DNA of 64,000 nt from Palsa-883 sp035696165 (GTDB lineage Bacteria; Pseudomonadota; Alphaproteobacteria; Acetobacterales; Acetobacteraceae). The position numbers and the translations under genes were made by a program. Below are positions 49,633 to 58,080 of the stretch, piece after piece (position 1 is the first letter of the stretch; every line of letters starts with the position of its first letter). The notes beneath the pieces are model-generated. The model was not told the origin of the DNA, made no database searches, and worked only from the letters and a program-made list of their open reading frames with translations. The stretch is from assembly GCA_035696165.1 (NCBI GenBank), contig DASRQX010000428.1:1-64000 (forward strand). Reading direction: 5' to 3'.

Positions 49633-50643
49633 TCAGGCGGACGTGCCCTGTATCAGCTCCACCACCGGCTTGGCGTCGGGATGCGCCTTCACGAAGGCCG
49701 TCGTCTGCGGTAGCACCCGTTGCCGAAACGCATCGCGGTCGCAGTCAAGCACGCTGACGCCCTTCTGCTGCAATTCCTGCAATGCCTCCTGCTCGACCGC
49801 CAGCCCGTGGGTGCGGGTGTCCAGTGCCGCCTGCTGCGCAGCGGCAAGGAAGCGATCGCGCAACTGTGGGTTCATGCGCCCGAAAGTCACATTGCTGAAG
49901 TAGATCGCGAGCGGCGAGAAGTTATGCTTCGTCAGCGCGTAGTACTTTACAGTTTCGAACCACTTGCTGGCGAGGATGGTCGGCGGATCGTGCTCCAACC
50001 CATCCAGCACGCCGGTCTGCAGCGCGGTATAGACCTCGCCGGCGGCCAACGGTGTTGCAGCGGCACCCATCAGGCGGAGACATTCGGTGATGACGGGATT
50101 TGGCAGCGTGCGGATTTTCAATCCGGCAAGGTCAGCCGGCGACTTCACCGGCTTCTTCGTCAGCACGCTGCGCGAGCCAAAATTATACGCCCAGGCGATG
50201 ATCCTGATATTTGCACCCTTGAGCAATGCGTCCTCGATAGGCTTGGCCGCGCCGGAGTCGAATGCCTTGGTCTGCTGCGCGAAGCTGTTGAACATGTAGC
50301 CAAGGTCATAGACCCCGACGAGAGGAACTAGGTTGGCCGAGATCGACGAGCCCGACACCATCATGTCGACGACGCCGAGCTTGACCGAGTTGATGACGTC
50401 GATCTCCTGGCCGAGTTGATTGTCGGGGAAGAACTGAATCGAAATCTCCTCTAACAGGTTGTTTGCTTTCAGATGTGTCATGAGAAAATCGTAATAGACT
50501 CGACCATTGGCGTATTTTGGATTATTGGGCTGTGAGGAGGAAAAGCGAATTGTCATTGACGCCGCGTTGCCTGCGCGGATGACGGCAGGGGCTAATATCG
50601 GGCCAAGGATGGCCGAACGGCGTGTAATGCCAATGCTTGTCAC
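49633..50643 (-). CDS. TRAP transporter solute-binding protein (DctP type)
   Basis: 336 residues. GTG 50643 is supported by GAGGGAGGAG about ten bases upstream. Twin-arginine-like signal (GITRRSAILGPILAPAVIRA, cleavage near GNAAS). DctP motifs: QFFPDNQLGQEIDVINSVKL, YDLGYMFNSFAQQTKAFDSG, LKIRTLPNPVITECLRLMGA (carboxylate-binding Arg), PLAAGEVYTALQTGVLDGLE and LALTKHNFSPLAIYFSNVTF. Pairs with the fused permease 39 bp downstream. Diverges from the LivK-like gene at 51009. Confidence 0.85.
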   Translation of the reverse strand: MTSIGITRRSAILGPILAPAVIRAGNAASMTIRFSSSQPNNPKYANGRVYYDFLMTHLKANNLLEEISIQFFPDNQLGQEIDVINSVKLGVVDMMVSGSSISANLVPLVGVYDLGYMFNSFAQQTKAFDSGAAKPIEDALLKGANIRIIAWAYNFGSRSVLTKKPVKSPADLAGLKIRTLPNPVITECLRLMGAAATPLAAGEVYTALQTGVLDGLEHDPPTILASKWFETVKYYALTKHNFSPLAIYFSNVTFGRMNPQLRDRFLAAAQQAALDTRTHGLAVEQEALQELQQKGVSVLDCDRDAFRQRVLPQTTAFVKAHPDAKPVVELIQGTSA

Positions 50644-51008
50644 GAACTCTTCTCCTCCCTCGCCGCAGGGTCGGCGATTTCCGCGAGTATCATCAGCGCA
50701 TGTCGCGGGGTCAAGCTGCGCACAGCGGTGACGGACGTTCGGTCTGACCCAAGCTCAACGAGTTGCGTGATCATCGCGTTGTGGTGGTGGCAAGTGCGAC
50801 CGTTTGGGTTCGTCACGGGCGCGACTATTCCCATCATCACCATCGGGCTCAACGCCGTCGGGGATGGATTTGTCTGCCGTTGCAACGTGCTCGGATCTGG
50901 GATTACCTTGCCGTAAACAGCACCGATTTCACCACCTATCGGGGGATGTCGGTTCAAAAACAAGCGCGGCTCCGGATGGTCGGGAGCCGCTTGTGGGGGA
51001 TATCCAGC
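50644..51008. other. Divergent gap with leader hairpin
   Basis: Between the TRAP binding protein (minus) and LivK-like gene (plus). Apart from the hairpin at 50966-50990, I find no gene or clear promoter consensus. Confidence 0.4.
50966..50990 (+). promoter_or_regulatory. Leader hairpin before the LivK-like gene
   Basis: GCGGCTCC (50966-50973) and GGAGCCGC (50983-50990) form a perfect eight-base stem with a nine-base loop, 18 bases before the ATG at 51009. No T-run follows. It may influence translation start or message stability. Confidence 0.4.
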
Positions 51009-52190
51009 ATGACAACAGTGCATGTATGGCGGCAACTCATGGCGATCGCTGCGTTCGTCGCAACCACCTCGGCCGCGATCGCGGCCGGACCGGTGCAGGG
51101 TGTCACCGACACCGAAATCCTCGTCGGCACCATCACCGACCTGTCGGGTGTGACCGCAGTGCAGGGTGTCAACAGCGCGGACGCAATACGCCTGGCATTT
51201 GATGCCGCCAACGCAAATGGGGGCATCAACGGCCGTAAGATCCGTTACATTGTGGAAGACAGCCAGTATCAGGTGCCGCGCGCGGTGCAGGCGATGAACA
51301 AGCTGTTGAACAACGATCGAGTGTTCTTCACCATCGAGGATGGCGGCACGCCGATGAACAATGCCACCTATCCGATGGCGTTGGAAAAAGGGGTGCCGAA
51401 GTTGCTGCCGCTGAGTGCGGCGCGCTCGATGTTCGAGCCGTTCAATCGGTTGAAGTTCAGTCAGTTCTCCTCGTATGTCGACCAGATGCGGGCCGGTGTG
51501 AAGTATTTCGTCGAGCAGCGCCGCAAGAAAGCCGTCTGCGTGATGTATCAGGACACCGATTTCGGCAAGGATGTGCTGGCGGGCGCGGTGTTGCAGACCG
51601 AAGCGATGGGCATAAAGATCGCGGCAACCACTGCACACAAGCCAACCGATACCGATTTCACCGCCGCGGTAGCCAAGCTGCGCGAAGCGAACTGCGACAT
51701 GATCGCGCTCGGAACGATCGTGCGGGACACCACCCTGATCATCTCGACAGTGCGCAAGCTTGGCTGGGACGTCGATCTGGTCGGCCAGGTTGCAGCCTAT
51801 GACACCGCCATCGCCGAGGCCCCAGGCAACATCGCCGAGGGCTATTATGCGATGTCGCCGTCGTTGTACGCCTATCCGGACGATCCGCGCCCGGCGGTGA
51901 AGGCGTTCACCCAGAAGTACAAGGCGACGTATGGGCTCGACGTGAATTACCTTGGAGAGGCGGGGTACACGTCGGCGCAGATCGTGCTGGAGGCGTTACA
52001 CCGGGCCGGCCGCGACCTGACGGTGGACAGCCTGATCAATGCCATGGAAAGCATCGAGGATTTCCACGACCTCTTTGGCGGCACCTACACGTTCAGCGCG
52101 ACGCAACACCAAGGCACGACCAAGGCGTTCCTTTCGGTTGTGCACAACGGGCGCTGGGTGCCGGTGCAAGACACGGCGCTGGCCTACTGA
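51009..52190 (+). CDS. Branched-chain amino-acid-type ABC binding protein (LivK-like)
   Basis: 393 residues. ATG 51009 has GGGGGA nine bases upstream and gives a clean signal peptide (LMAIAAFVATTSAAIAAGPV). In-frame ATGs at 50946 and 50763 lie before it. LivK features: VTDTEILVGTITDLSGVTAV, VNSADAIRLAFDAANANGGI, NGRKIRYIVEDSQYQVPRAV, RKKAVCVMYQDTDFGKDVLA, NIAEGYYAMSPSLYAYPDDP and GEAGYTSAQIVLEALHRAGR. These proteins bind amino acids, amides or aromatic acids. No liv permease or ATPase genes follow, so it is an orphan here. Confidence 0.85.
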   Translation: MTTVHVWRQLMAIAAFVATTSAAIAAGPVQGVTDTEILVGTITDLSGVTAVQGVNSADAIRLAFDAANANGGINGRKIRYIVEDSQYQVPRAVQAMNKLLNNDRVFFTIEDGGTPMNNATYPMALEKGVPKLLPLSAARSMFEPFNRLKFSQFSSYVDQMRAGVKYFVEQRRKKAVCVMYQDTDFGKDVLAGAVLQTEAMGIKIAATTAHKPTDTDFTAAVAKLREANCDMIALGTIVRDTTLIISTVRKLGWDVDLVGQVAAYDTAIAEAPGNIAEGYYAMSPSLYAYPDDPRPAVKAFTQKYKATYGLDVNYLGEAGYTSAQIVLEALHRAGRDLTVDSLINAMESIEDFHDLFGGTYTFSATQHQGTTKAFLSVVHNGRWVPVQDTALAY

Positions 52191-53367
52191 CGCTATCCGC
52201 CTGTATCACCGATTTTTGGTGAGCTGTGGAGTGGGCTTCCACTGCGCCGGACCCCGAGGGCCGGCGCCACCGATGATCGCGACATGGGTAATCTGGCCGT
52301 GGCCATGCGGAAGACCCGGCCTGACCCGGGGTCCGATAAATCCTGCCAACCATGGAAACTGCTTCTGGCAGACTGCGTTTGCATGGTGGGCGTTAGTCCA
52401 CCGTCATGCGGACCGGATGGTCGCCGGTGTATTGCAGCACGTGGTAAAGACCCGCAACACGCCGGTGCTGTCGGCAGCGGATCCCGAGCGTCGGGCCTCG
52501 GCGCCGGGCTTGATCCTTCGCCGATGCGCCCGAGGATGGGGCTGTCACGCGCGGGTGCCCGAACCATTGTGTGACCAAGGCTGCCCGCAGGATCAGGACC
52601 GGGACGCCGTTTGCTTGGGTCGGACCATTGTGGGAACCATTGGCGGGGAGCTCATCGCTTGACCCGCGGATCGATCTGAAACGTGCTCATGCACTTCGGC
52701 ATGCAATTCACAAGCGACGTTCGCGAGGCGCCAAAGGGCGCATCATTCGGTTCGAGGGGCCGTTTGTGGCAACCACGGTGGCGGTTGCGGTCAATATCCT
52801 GAACCACATGCTGGAGATGGTACGCCCGAATTACGTCCGCACCGCATGAGACCGATCGCGCCAGCAATCACTGCGTTCACCGACTGATCCATGCAAGAAG
52901 GTGCCGCGGCGTATCACTTTCTGATCGCAATCATTGCCGCCCTCAACTGCCGCATTGCCTCATCCCTTACAACCACCCGGAAGAAGGCAGGCTACGACCC
53001 AAAGACCAACGGCGCCATCTCAGATGGCCAAAACGCTCAGCTTCGCAGTCACTGGGCCATACATGATGATGTCCCGTCTCCGCCATTCCGGTCGCAATCT
53101 ATTCATTCCGTCTCATACCACCCGGCGAAATCGTTGACTCTTCCGCGGGCGGCATAGGGGCGATCATCTGCTCATTTTACTCCTGATAATAAATCTGTTA
53201 TCAAGAGTAAACGGGGCAATCTCCCGGCCGGACGCCGTCGCTCAGCATTTGCCGTTGCATCTCGGGTTCCACCTGATCGCCCAGTATGCCATTCTGACGC
53301 ATCATAATCAGCGCGCAATCCTCCCGTTCATCGGCTTCGGAGGTTCGATGCGCTCTCGCAAGGTAGA
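52191..53367. other. Long gap with decayed DNA
   Basis: No convincing gene over 1.2 kb. A frame at 52571-52849 ends TVAVAVNILNHMLEMVRPNY, which looks protein-like but matches nothing I recognise. Positions 53019-53061 repeat 1510-1552. A strong AT-rich palindrome lies at 53176-53211. Base composition becomes less GC-rich from about 52.9 kb. Confidence 0.4.
53176..53211. promoter_or_regulatory. AT-rich 14-bp inverted repeat
   Basis: Arms TTTACTCCTGATAA (53176-53189) and TTATCAAGAGTAAA (53198-53211) match at 13 of 14 positions around an eight-base centre. In this GC-rich DNA such an AT-rich palindrome stands out. It lies 157 bp before the membrane-anchored protein gene at 53368. No T-run for a terminator. 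A regulator operator is more likely. Confidence 0.5.
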
Positions 53368-54012
53368 ATGGGACGTTCGCAGATGCCGAGCAAGGAAGAT
53401 GATGGTAAGCTACGCCCCAGAGTAACGGGAGAGCCGCGGCATTGGATTGAGTACGGGGTATTCGCCTTCGTCCTCATCACAGCCGTAGCGACCGCGACAG
53501 CAGCCTGGTACACGCGCAGGGAATGGGAAAGCTCAGTGGATAACGGGCACCGCCAGTTGCGAGCGTATGTCTTCCCCGATCAGGCAAACTTGGTATGGGG
53601 AGGAACCGCAAAGCCCACCGTAGCCGAGATCGTGATAAAAAACAGTGGACAGACGCCCGCATACAGACTGACGACGGCGGTTGTAATCAGTGTGAGTGAT
53701 TATCCACTTCAAGGCGATTTGCGCGTCCCGTTGATCCCAGATAACCATACCGTCGTGCCACCTGCCGGCAGCCATATGCTTTCTGTCACGATGGGGCAGC
53801 CCCTCACCGGGGATCAGATCAAGGCGATCCAGAAGGGCACTCAGGCAATATATGTTTTTGGCGAGATTTCGTATGCCGACGCGTTCGGCGAGTGCCGGAC
53901 GACCCGATATCGCCTCTTCTATACGGGTGCGGGTGGTGACATTGGAAATCGTGCTGGCCTCTCATACCTCGACGAAGGTAACACCGAAGCTCCGTGCTCT
54001 AAGGTTAAATGA
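53368..54012 (+). CDS. Single-pass membrane protein, unknown function
   Basis: 214 residues. A hydrophilic N-terminus (1-27), one membrane helix (IEYGVFAFVLITAVATATAA, about 28-47), a short helix with WYTRREWESS, then an outside beta-sandwich-like domain (RQLRAYVFPDQANLVWGGTA, IVIKNSGQTPAYRLTTAVVI, VFGEISYADAFGECRTTRYR). The 'L-AYV ... V-IKNSGQTPAY' pattern occurs in many hypothetical membrane proteins of Proteobacteria, none with an assigned role. ATG 53368 has AAGG nearby. ATG 53383 is an alternative. Codon use is less GC-rich than the transporter genes. Confidence 0.7.
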   Translation: MGRSQMPSKEDDGKLRPRVTGEPRHWIEYGVFAFVLITAVATATAAWYTRREWESSVDNGHRQLRAYVFPDQANLVWGGTAKPTVAEIVIKNSGQTPAYRLTTAVVISVSDYPLQGDLRVPLIPDNHTVVPPAGSHMLSVTMGQPLTGDQIKAIQKGTQAIYVFGEISYADAFGECRTTRYRLFYTGAGGDIGNRAGLSYLDEGNTEAPCSKVK

Positions 54013-54038
54013 ACGGCCGGGTTCGTGACGTAGAACTG

Positions 54039-54733
54039 TCAGGGGCGTGGTGCCTCGTCTCTCGGAGGAAGGCAAGGGTTAGGAAGAGGCTGTCCCGGTC
54101 GGGCCAAGCGTTCGTGCTTCACACTCCAGAGATTCATCCCTCCAAACTCTCGTGTTGCCCACACACAGTAGTCAGCAAGGAAATCATAAACTCCGTTGCC
54201 AAACCACCATCCCTCCAACCCCGGACCCTGTGATTCCGCTTCAAGCTTGGGATTGACGAAAACATAATCTCGTAGAAAGAAAATCGCCTGGTAGATCGTC
54301 TCAGGAAATCTCGAGAACACCTCATCACGATCGCAATCGCGCGTATCCAGGCACTGTCCGATAGACTTCATCCTTGACATGATAAGGAGCATATCGGCGT
54401 CGGTATCAGTGGCAGTTGCCCAGAAATCCTCAAACCTCACCTTTGGGTCACGACGAACGTTCCCTTTTCCCTTCTCAATGAAGTCATATCCGTAATTTAA
54501 GAGAAGTCATATCCGTGGTTTAAGACTTTCGATAGGCTTACGGAGAAGGGTGGGTCATGCAAGCAATCCACCTCCATGATGCTTCGCTTTTCCCTTTCAT
54601 CCTGCTTGTTCATGAAATATCCACCGAGCGAAACAATACCGGTCAATACGGATATAACAAGGGAGAGCAGGGCTATCGCAGTCGGGTTGGCAAACCAGCG
54701 CTGCTCTGCGGTAGCCGTTTCCCTGCTCTCCAT
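54039..54733 (-). pseudogene. Membrane-anchored protein split by a tandem duplication
   Basis: Two minus-strand frames make one gene. The first (54733-54497) has an N-terminal helix (NPTAIALLSLVISVLTGIVS, about 16-35) and ends KVLNHGYDFS-stop. The second resumes in another frame with LNYGYDFIEKGKGNVRRDPK, then VRFEDFWATATDTDADMLLI, RFPETIYQAIFFLRDYVFV, GLEGWWFGNGVYDFLADYC. The junction is a 23-bp tandem repeat (54480-54525). Removing one copy joins the frames into a 223-residue protein. An ATG at 54440 could also yield the soluble C-terminal part alone. The layout (short N-terminus, one helix, soluble domain) resembles DUF4760-type hypothetical proteins and parallels the gene at 53368. Confidence 0.65.
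54480..54525. repeat. 23-bp tandem duplication
   Basis: Copies at 54480-54502 and 54503-54525 (GAAGTCATATCCGT, then AA or GG, then TTTAAGA) differ at two bases. 23 is not a multiple of three, so the second copy shifts the reading frame of the overlapping minus-strand gene. Confidence 0.85.
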
Positions 54734-55046
54734 TGACCCCTCCCCATCAGTTGTAGCAGGGGAGCACTTCTGACACAGATGGCGCCTCGTCGCCAGCCAG
54801 ATGGTCTGCTGCGCTGTGCTGGCTCAGCATGAACATATCGCTAGTCGAGATCGTGGGGCGGCACGGCGTCGATCTGTTTCGTGTCGTTGGAGTCCATCGA
54901 ACGATAGAAACCATGGAGCCTCTCTGCTGGGGGAGGGGTTACGATACCGGCTTCGCGGCGGCTTGTTCCTTGATTTTGCCCGGCATCTTGTGGATCGACC
55001 AGCACACGTCGACCGACGTGCCATCGGAGTAACGCGGAGGCTCTGC
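54734..55046. other. Gap with short minus-strand frames
   Basis: Several short minus-strand frames, such as one ending IHKMPGKIKEQAAAKPVS near 54950, look protein-like but lack starts. Nothing can be assigned. Confidence 0.3.
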
Positions 55047-55166
55047 CTACAAAAAGTTAGGCAGGTTGTCGAGCGTATCGACCTTGGCGTGGAGAGTTTG
55101 TTTGGCTTGGCGAAGCTGCCTAATTTCCGCCTGTGCGGTCAGTTGCAAATCTTTAAGCTCAGTCAT
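55047..55166 (-). CDS. Small coiled-coil protein (39 residues)
   Basis: MTELKDLQLTAQAEIRQLRQ continuing AKQTLHAKVDTLDNLPNFL. Heptad-like Leu/Ile spacing predicts a short coiled coil. Only a weak GGGA lies upstream of the ATG. It could be the surviving N-terminal helix of a larger gene, since the same frame beyond the TAG continues with AEPPRYSDGTSVDVCWSIHK. Confidence 0.35.
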   Translation of the reverse strand: MTELKDLQLTAQAEIRQLRQAKQTLHAKVDTLDNLPNFL

Positions 55167-55269
55167 CTGTGGTCCCGCTTAACCAGTTGTTAAAATGCCG
55201 CTTTCCAGTCAGAGCTTTCGGTCCATCCTTCGCCTTGGTCCATGAATAGGTGGCTGACTTCGTCTCGCC

Positions 55270-56080
55270 GCGCGTATCAGCGGATCGGGACGGTGACTGG
55301 CATGCCGAGCGTCGTCATCCGGTTGAGCACGTAGCACTAAATTTTTCCTCGGTCCGCTGATTGGGCAAAGCCCTGGGCGTGAAGCCGCCAGTCCGCAAAG
55401 GACTCGTAACGATACGATGCAAGACCGACCAGACTCCGGCGATTGCAGCTTGAATGACGTTGCCAACCCGTGCATCCATGTACTTCAATCTTTGCGATAT
55501 GTCGATCCCGCGGCTTCGGGATGACGTTCGGCGACAGCGTCGTAGACGGCCTCCCCATCATACGCGCCGTCCGCGGTCATCGATGCAACCTCAGCATCAA
55601 TCTGATCGAGTAGCACCGGCATTTCGAAGACGTCACCGACATCGTCCGCCGTCAGCTCCGAGGCAACGATTTCATGCGCGACGGCGTCAATCCCCAGGCG
55701 CAGCTTGCGCCACCGCAGGCGCGACCGCATGCGTGTTTCTGATCGAGCCAATTTCCCTCGCCGAAAATCTTTAGGCCCGTACTGTCGACAAGAAGACGCA
55801 GTGGCTCCGCGCGATCAAGCCGCTTGAGCAAGATTGTCAGGCCACCACCGCGCCCGACCTAGGGAGGTCGTGGTCGGCTTGGCTAGGTCTGGCCGATGGT
55901 CCTGAAAGATGGTATCGGAAACGAGTCGGACCGGTGCTCCGGGACAGGTACCGGATGACCGTTCGGCCGCTACGGAAGAGACCGCCCAGAACCTGGGGAG
56001 AGAACAAGGCCGGTAAGTCATCGCGACCCCAGTCATCCCGGCTCTCCCTCCGCTCCGCCGGATCTGGCGCCCGGATCATT
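55270..56080 (-). pseudogene. IS5-family transposase, heavily decayed
   Basis: Minus-strand pieces in several frames follow the order of an IS5-type transposase: RLDRAEPLRLLVDSTGLKIF, WRKLRLGIDAVAHEIVASEL, VASMTADGAYDGEAVYDAVA (second catalytic Asp region), RDRHIAKIEVHGCTGWQRHS, RRSLVGLASYRYESF and finally LNRMTTLGMPVTVPIR-stop near 55270. At least three frame changes separate them, so it is not functional. The window's right end carries the intact start of a related but not identical transposase. Confidence 0.65.
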
Positions 56081-56128
56081 TGCCGGCAGGCCCCCAGGTT
56101 TTGGACGCTCTCGAACGCAGCCGATAAC

Positions 56129-57763
56129 TCAGTTCCGCCGCGCGCGCGCCGCCTTGAACCCGGCGACGAAACGGGCGAGCGTGTCAGAGGTCCGGCCGCG
56201 CGGCAGCATCACTTCGAGGAGCTGAAATCGTCCGCGTGTGGCGTGCGCCGCTTCAAGGGCGGCGGCCAGTTGGCGACGGGTGCCGACCCGCACGCCGTCG
56301 CCGCCGAGCGGCCCGGCAAGCTCGGCGAAGCGCCAATCCTCCAGATCGTTGAACCGACTCTCCGGCTGGAACACGCGCAGCATCTCCCAGCTGGTGTTGT
56401 TGAATACCACCACGATCGGGTCCCAGCCGTAGCGGCGGCAATTGCCGAGCTCGAACCCGGTCATCTGGAACGCGCCGTCGCCAACCATGATCAACGGCCT
56501 CACTCCGGTCGCTACGCAGGCGCCGAGGCCGGCGGGCACCCCATAGCCCATGCCAGCGTAGTAGCCGGGCGCGACCAGGTTCGTGTTGGCGATTTCCATC
56601 GCGGTGAATAGGCAATCACCCATATCCGCCGCGATCGGCATGGTGCCGTGCGCGGCGAAGAGGTCGTTGATCGCGGCTGCGACGTCCGACGGCTCGATGG
56701 GCCCGTCCTCCGCGCGCAGGCGGCTCGGTGGGGGCGGAGCGGCGGCGGGCGAAGGCGACGCTTTGGTGCCACCTCCCGCCCGGGCGAGCAGCGCGTCGAC
56801 AAGTGCGTCGAGTGGAATTTCGGCATAGGTGTGATGACCGACGCGCACCTTGCGGTCGAGGGCCAGGATCGCATGGCGCATGTCGATCTTGCGTTGCGAT
56901 ACGGCGAAATTCGTGTCGGACAGGATGACGCCTAGAAGAAGCAGGCCATCGCTGTCCTCAACCAGGGCGGTGATCTCAGGGGCACCGGCAGCGCCGAGAT
57001 AGGTGCCGCGGACCAGATCGGGATGCGCGGACAGCAGGCCGCGCCCCATGAAACTCGTCACCACTGGCAGGTCGAGCTGCCGCGCGAGCCGTGCGACCTT
57101 GTCCTCCACGCCGTAGCGGCGGGTCTCGACATCCACCATCACCACGGGGTGGGAGGCGGCGCGTAGGCGGGCGATGACTTCGTCGGCGCATTCGTCGAGC
57201 GCGCTCGGATCGGCCAGCCGGGGCGGCAGGGTCCCCACCGCCCCAACGTCTGTGCCAACGAGATCGCGTGGCAGCTCGATATAGACGGGGCGTGAGAATT
57301 CTCGGGCGCTACGCAGCACCCGCGCGATCTCGCCGGGTGCGCGTGCGGGATCGTCGAGGATCGCCTGATCGCAGGTGATCTCGTGAAAGACGCGTGATTG
57401 CGTGTCGACGGCACGAGACATGTGGTGGAGCTGCCACCCCGCGGCGCGCTCCACGACCCCCGGTGCGCCTGAGACGACCACCACTGGCGAGCGTTCGGCA
57501 TAGGCGCCGGCGATCGAATTCACGAGATTGAACGCCCCTGCGCCCCAGGTAACAACGGCAACGGAAATGGAGGAGTGGAATCGTGCCGCCGCATCGGCTG
57601 CGAAACCGACCGCCGGCTCGTGACTGAGCGTGTAGAAGGGCAGTGTGCCGCTCTCCTCGATCACCTTGAAAAACGGCAGGATGAAGTCACCGGGAATGCC
57701 AAAGATTTCCTGGGCGCCGTGATCGCGAAGAGCATCAAGCAAAGCGCGGCCGAGTGCGGGCAT
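56129..57763 (-). CDS. ipdC: Indolepyruvate/phenylpyruvate decarboxylase
   Basis: 544 residues, almost the length of Azospirillum brasilense IpdC (545), and matching it through motifs such as AQEIFGIPGDFILPFFKV, SHEPAVGFAADAAARFHSS (catalytic Glu49), FMGRGLLSAHPDLV, LLGVILSDTNFAVSQRKIDM, ADMGDCLFTAMEIANTN and YYAGMGYGVPAGLGA. The thiamine-diphosphate motif runs from GDGAF (428) to NN (455-456). It decarboxylates aryl-2-oxo acids. In Azospirillum this gives indole-3-acetaldehyde for auxin. ATG 57763 follows AAGGAG. Further upstream ATGs in the same frame are unlikely. The auxin-responsive inverted repeat known upstream of Azospirillum ipdC is not present, only a short TCGATCGA palindrome. It is isolated between IS fragments. 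Confidence 0.85.
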   Translation of the reverse strand: MPALGRALLDALRDHGAQEIFGIPGDFILPFFKVIEESGTLPFYTLSHEPAVGFAADAAARFHSSISVAVVTWGAGAFNLVNSIAGAYAERSPVVVVSGAPGVVERAAGWQLHHMSRAVDTQSRVFHEITCDQAILDDPARAPGEIARVLRSAREFSRPVYIELPRDLVGTDVGAVGTLPPRLADPSALDECADEVIARLRAASHPVVMVDVETRRYGVEDKVARLARQLDLPVVTSFMGRGLLSAHPDLVRGTYLGAAGAPEITALVEDSDGLLLLGVILSDTNFAVSQRKIDMRHAILALDRKVRVGHHTYAEIPLDALVDALLARAGGGTKASPSPAAAPPPPSRLRAEDGPIEPSDVAAAINDLFAAHGTMPIAADMGDCLFTAMEIANTNLVAPGYYAGMGYGVPAGLGACVATGVRPLIMVGDGAFQMTGFELGNCRRYGWDPIVVVFNNTSWEMLRVFQPESRFNDLEDWRFAELAGPLGGDGVRVGTRRQLAAALEAAHATRGRFQLLEVMLPRGRTSDTLARFVAGFKAARARRN

Positions 57764-57824
57764 GGAAGGCTCCTTAATTGTCGATCGAATCTGATGCCGG
57801 GACACCAGAGATGTTGCGCCAACT

Positions 57825-57971
57825 ATGCCTGACACCGTCAGTGACATCGAGGACGTCCCCGCCGCAAAGGATACGGATACGCCATCCCTCATCGAGGAGG
57901 GCCTCCAACGTTCGTTCAAGGATATGGAACGGTTCTGTCGCGATAAGCCGAGATCGGTAAGCTTAGGTTAA
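57825..57971 (+). pseudogene. Gene start truncated by an IS6-type end
   Basis: 48 codons: MPDTVSDIEDVPAAKDTDTP, SLIEEGLQRSFKDMERFCRD, then codons derived from the IS6 terminal repeat (57931 on) until TAA. An acidic, helical N-terminus of an unknown protein cut by the insertion. The short length makes its reality uncertain. Confidence 0.3.
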
Positions 57972-58080
57972 GACAGAGTACACGAGGAAAACCATGATCG
58001 AGGCCCTGCGCGCGGTGATCAAGCGGCTGCATTACCTGCTGGAGGTGATGCTCACGTGCGTACGCTGGTACATGGCGGAC
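57931..58080 (+). mobile_element. IS6-type left end fragment
   Basis: Begins with the terminal repeat GGTTCTGTCGCGATAAGC and then the same leader as 5360-5404, followed by the transposase start at 57994 (MIEALRAVIKRLHYLLEVML, CVRWYMA). After about 29 codons the match to the copy at 5359 ends. The frame continues only with unrelated codons (DIVARIDWLVPTEG). A third trace of the same IS in this window. Confidence 0.75.

Noticed and set aside
50966..50990. Leader hairpin as a riboswitch
   Set aside because: A single short stem without any recognisable aptamer architecture.
53176..53211. Palindrome as a Rho-independent terminator
   Set aside because: AT-rich stem, no following T-run and no gene ending next to it.
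54801..55193. 130-codon plus-strand frame
   Set aside because: Arg/His-rich without motifs; the minus strand over the same stretch has the more protein-like small frames.
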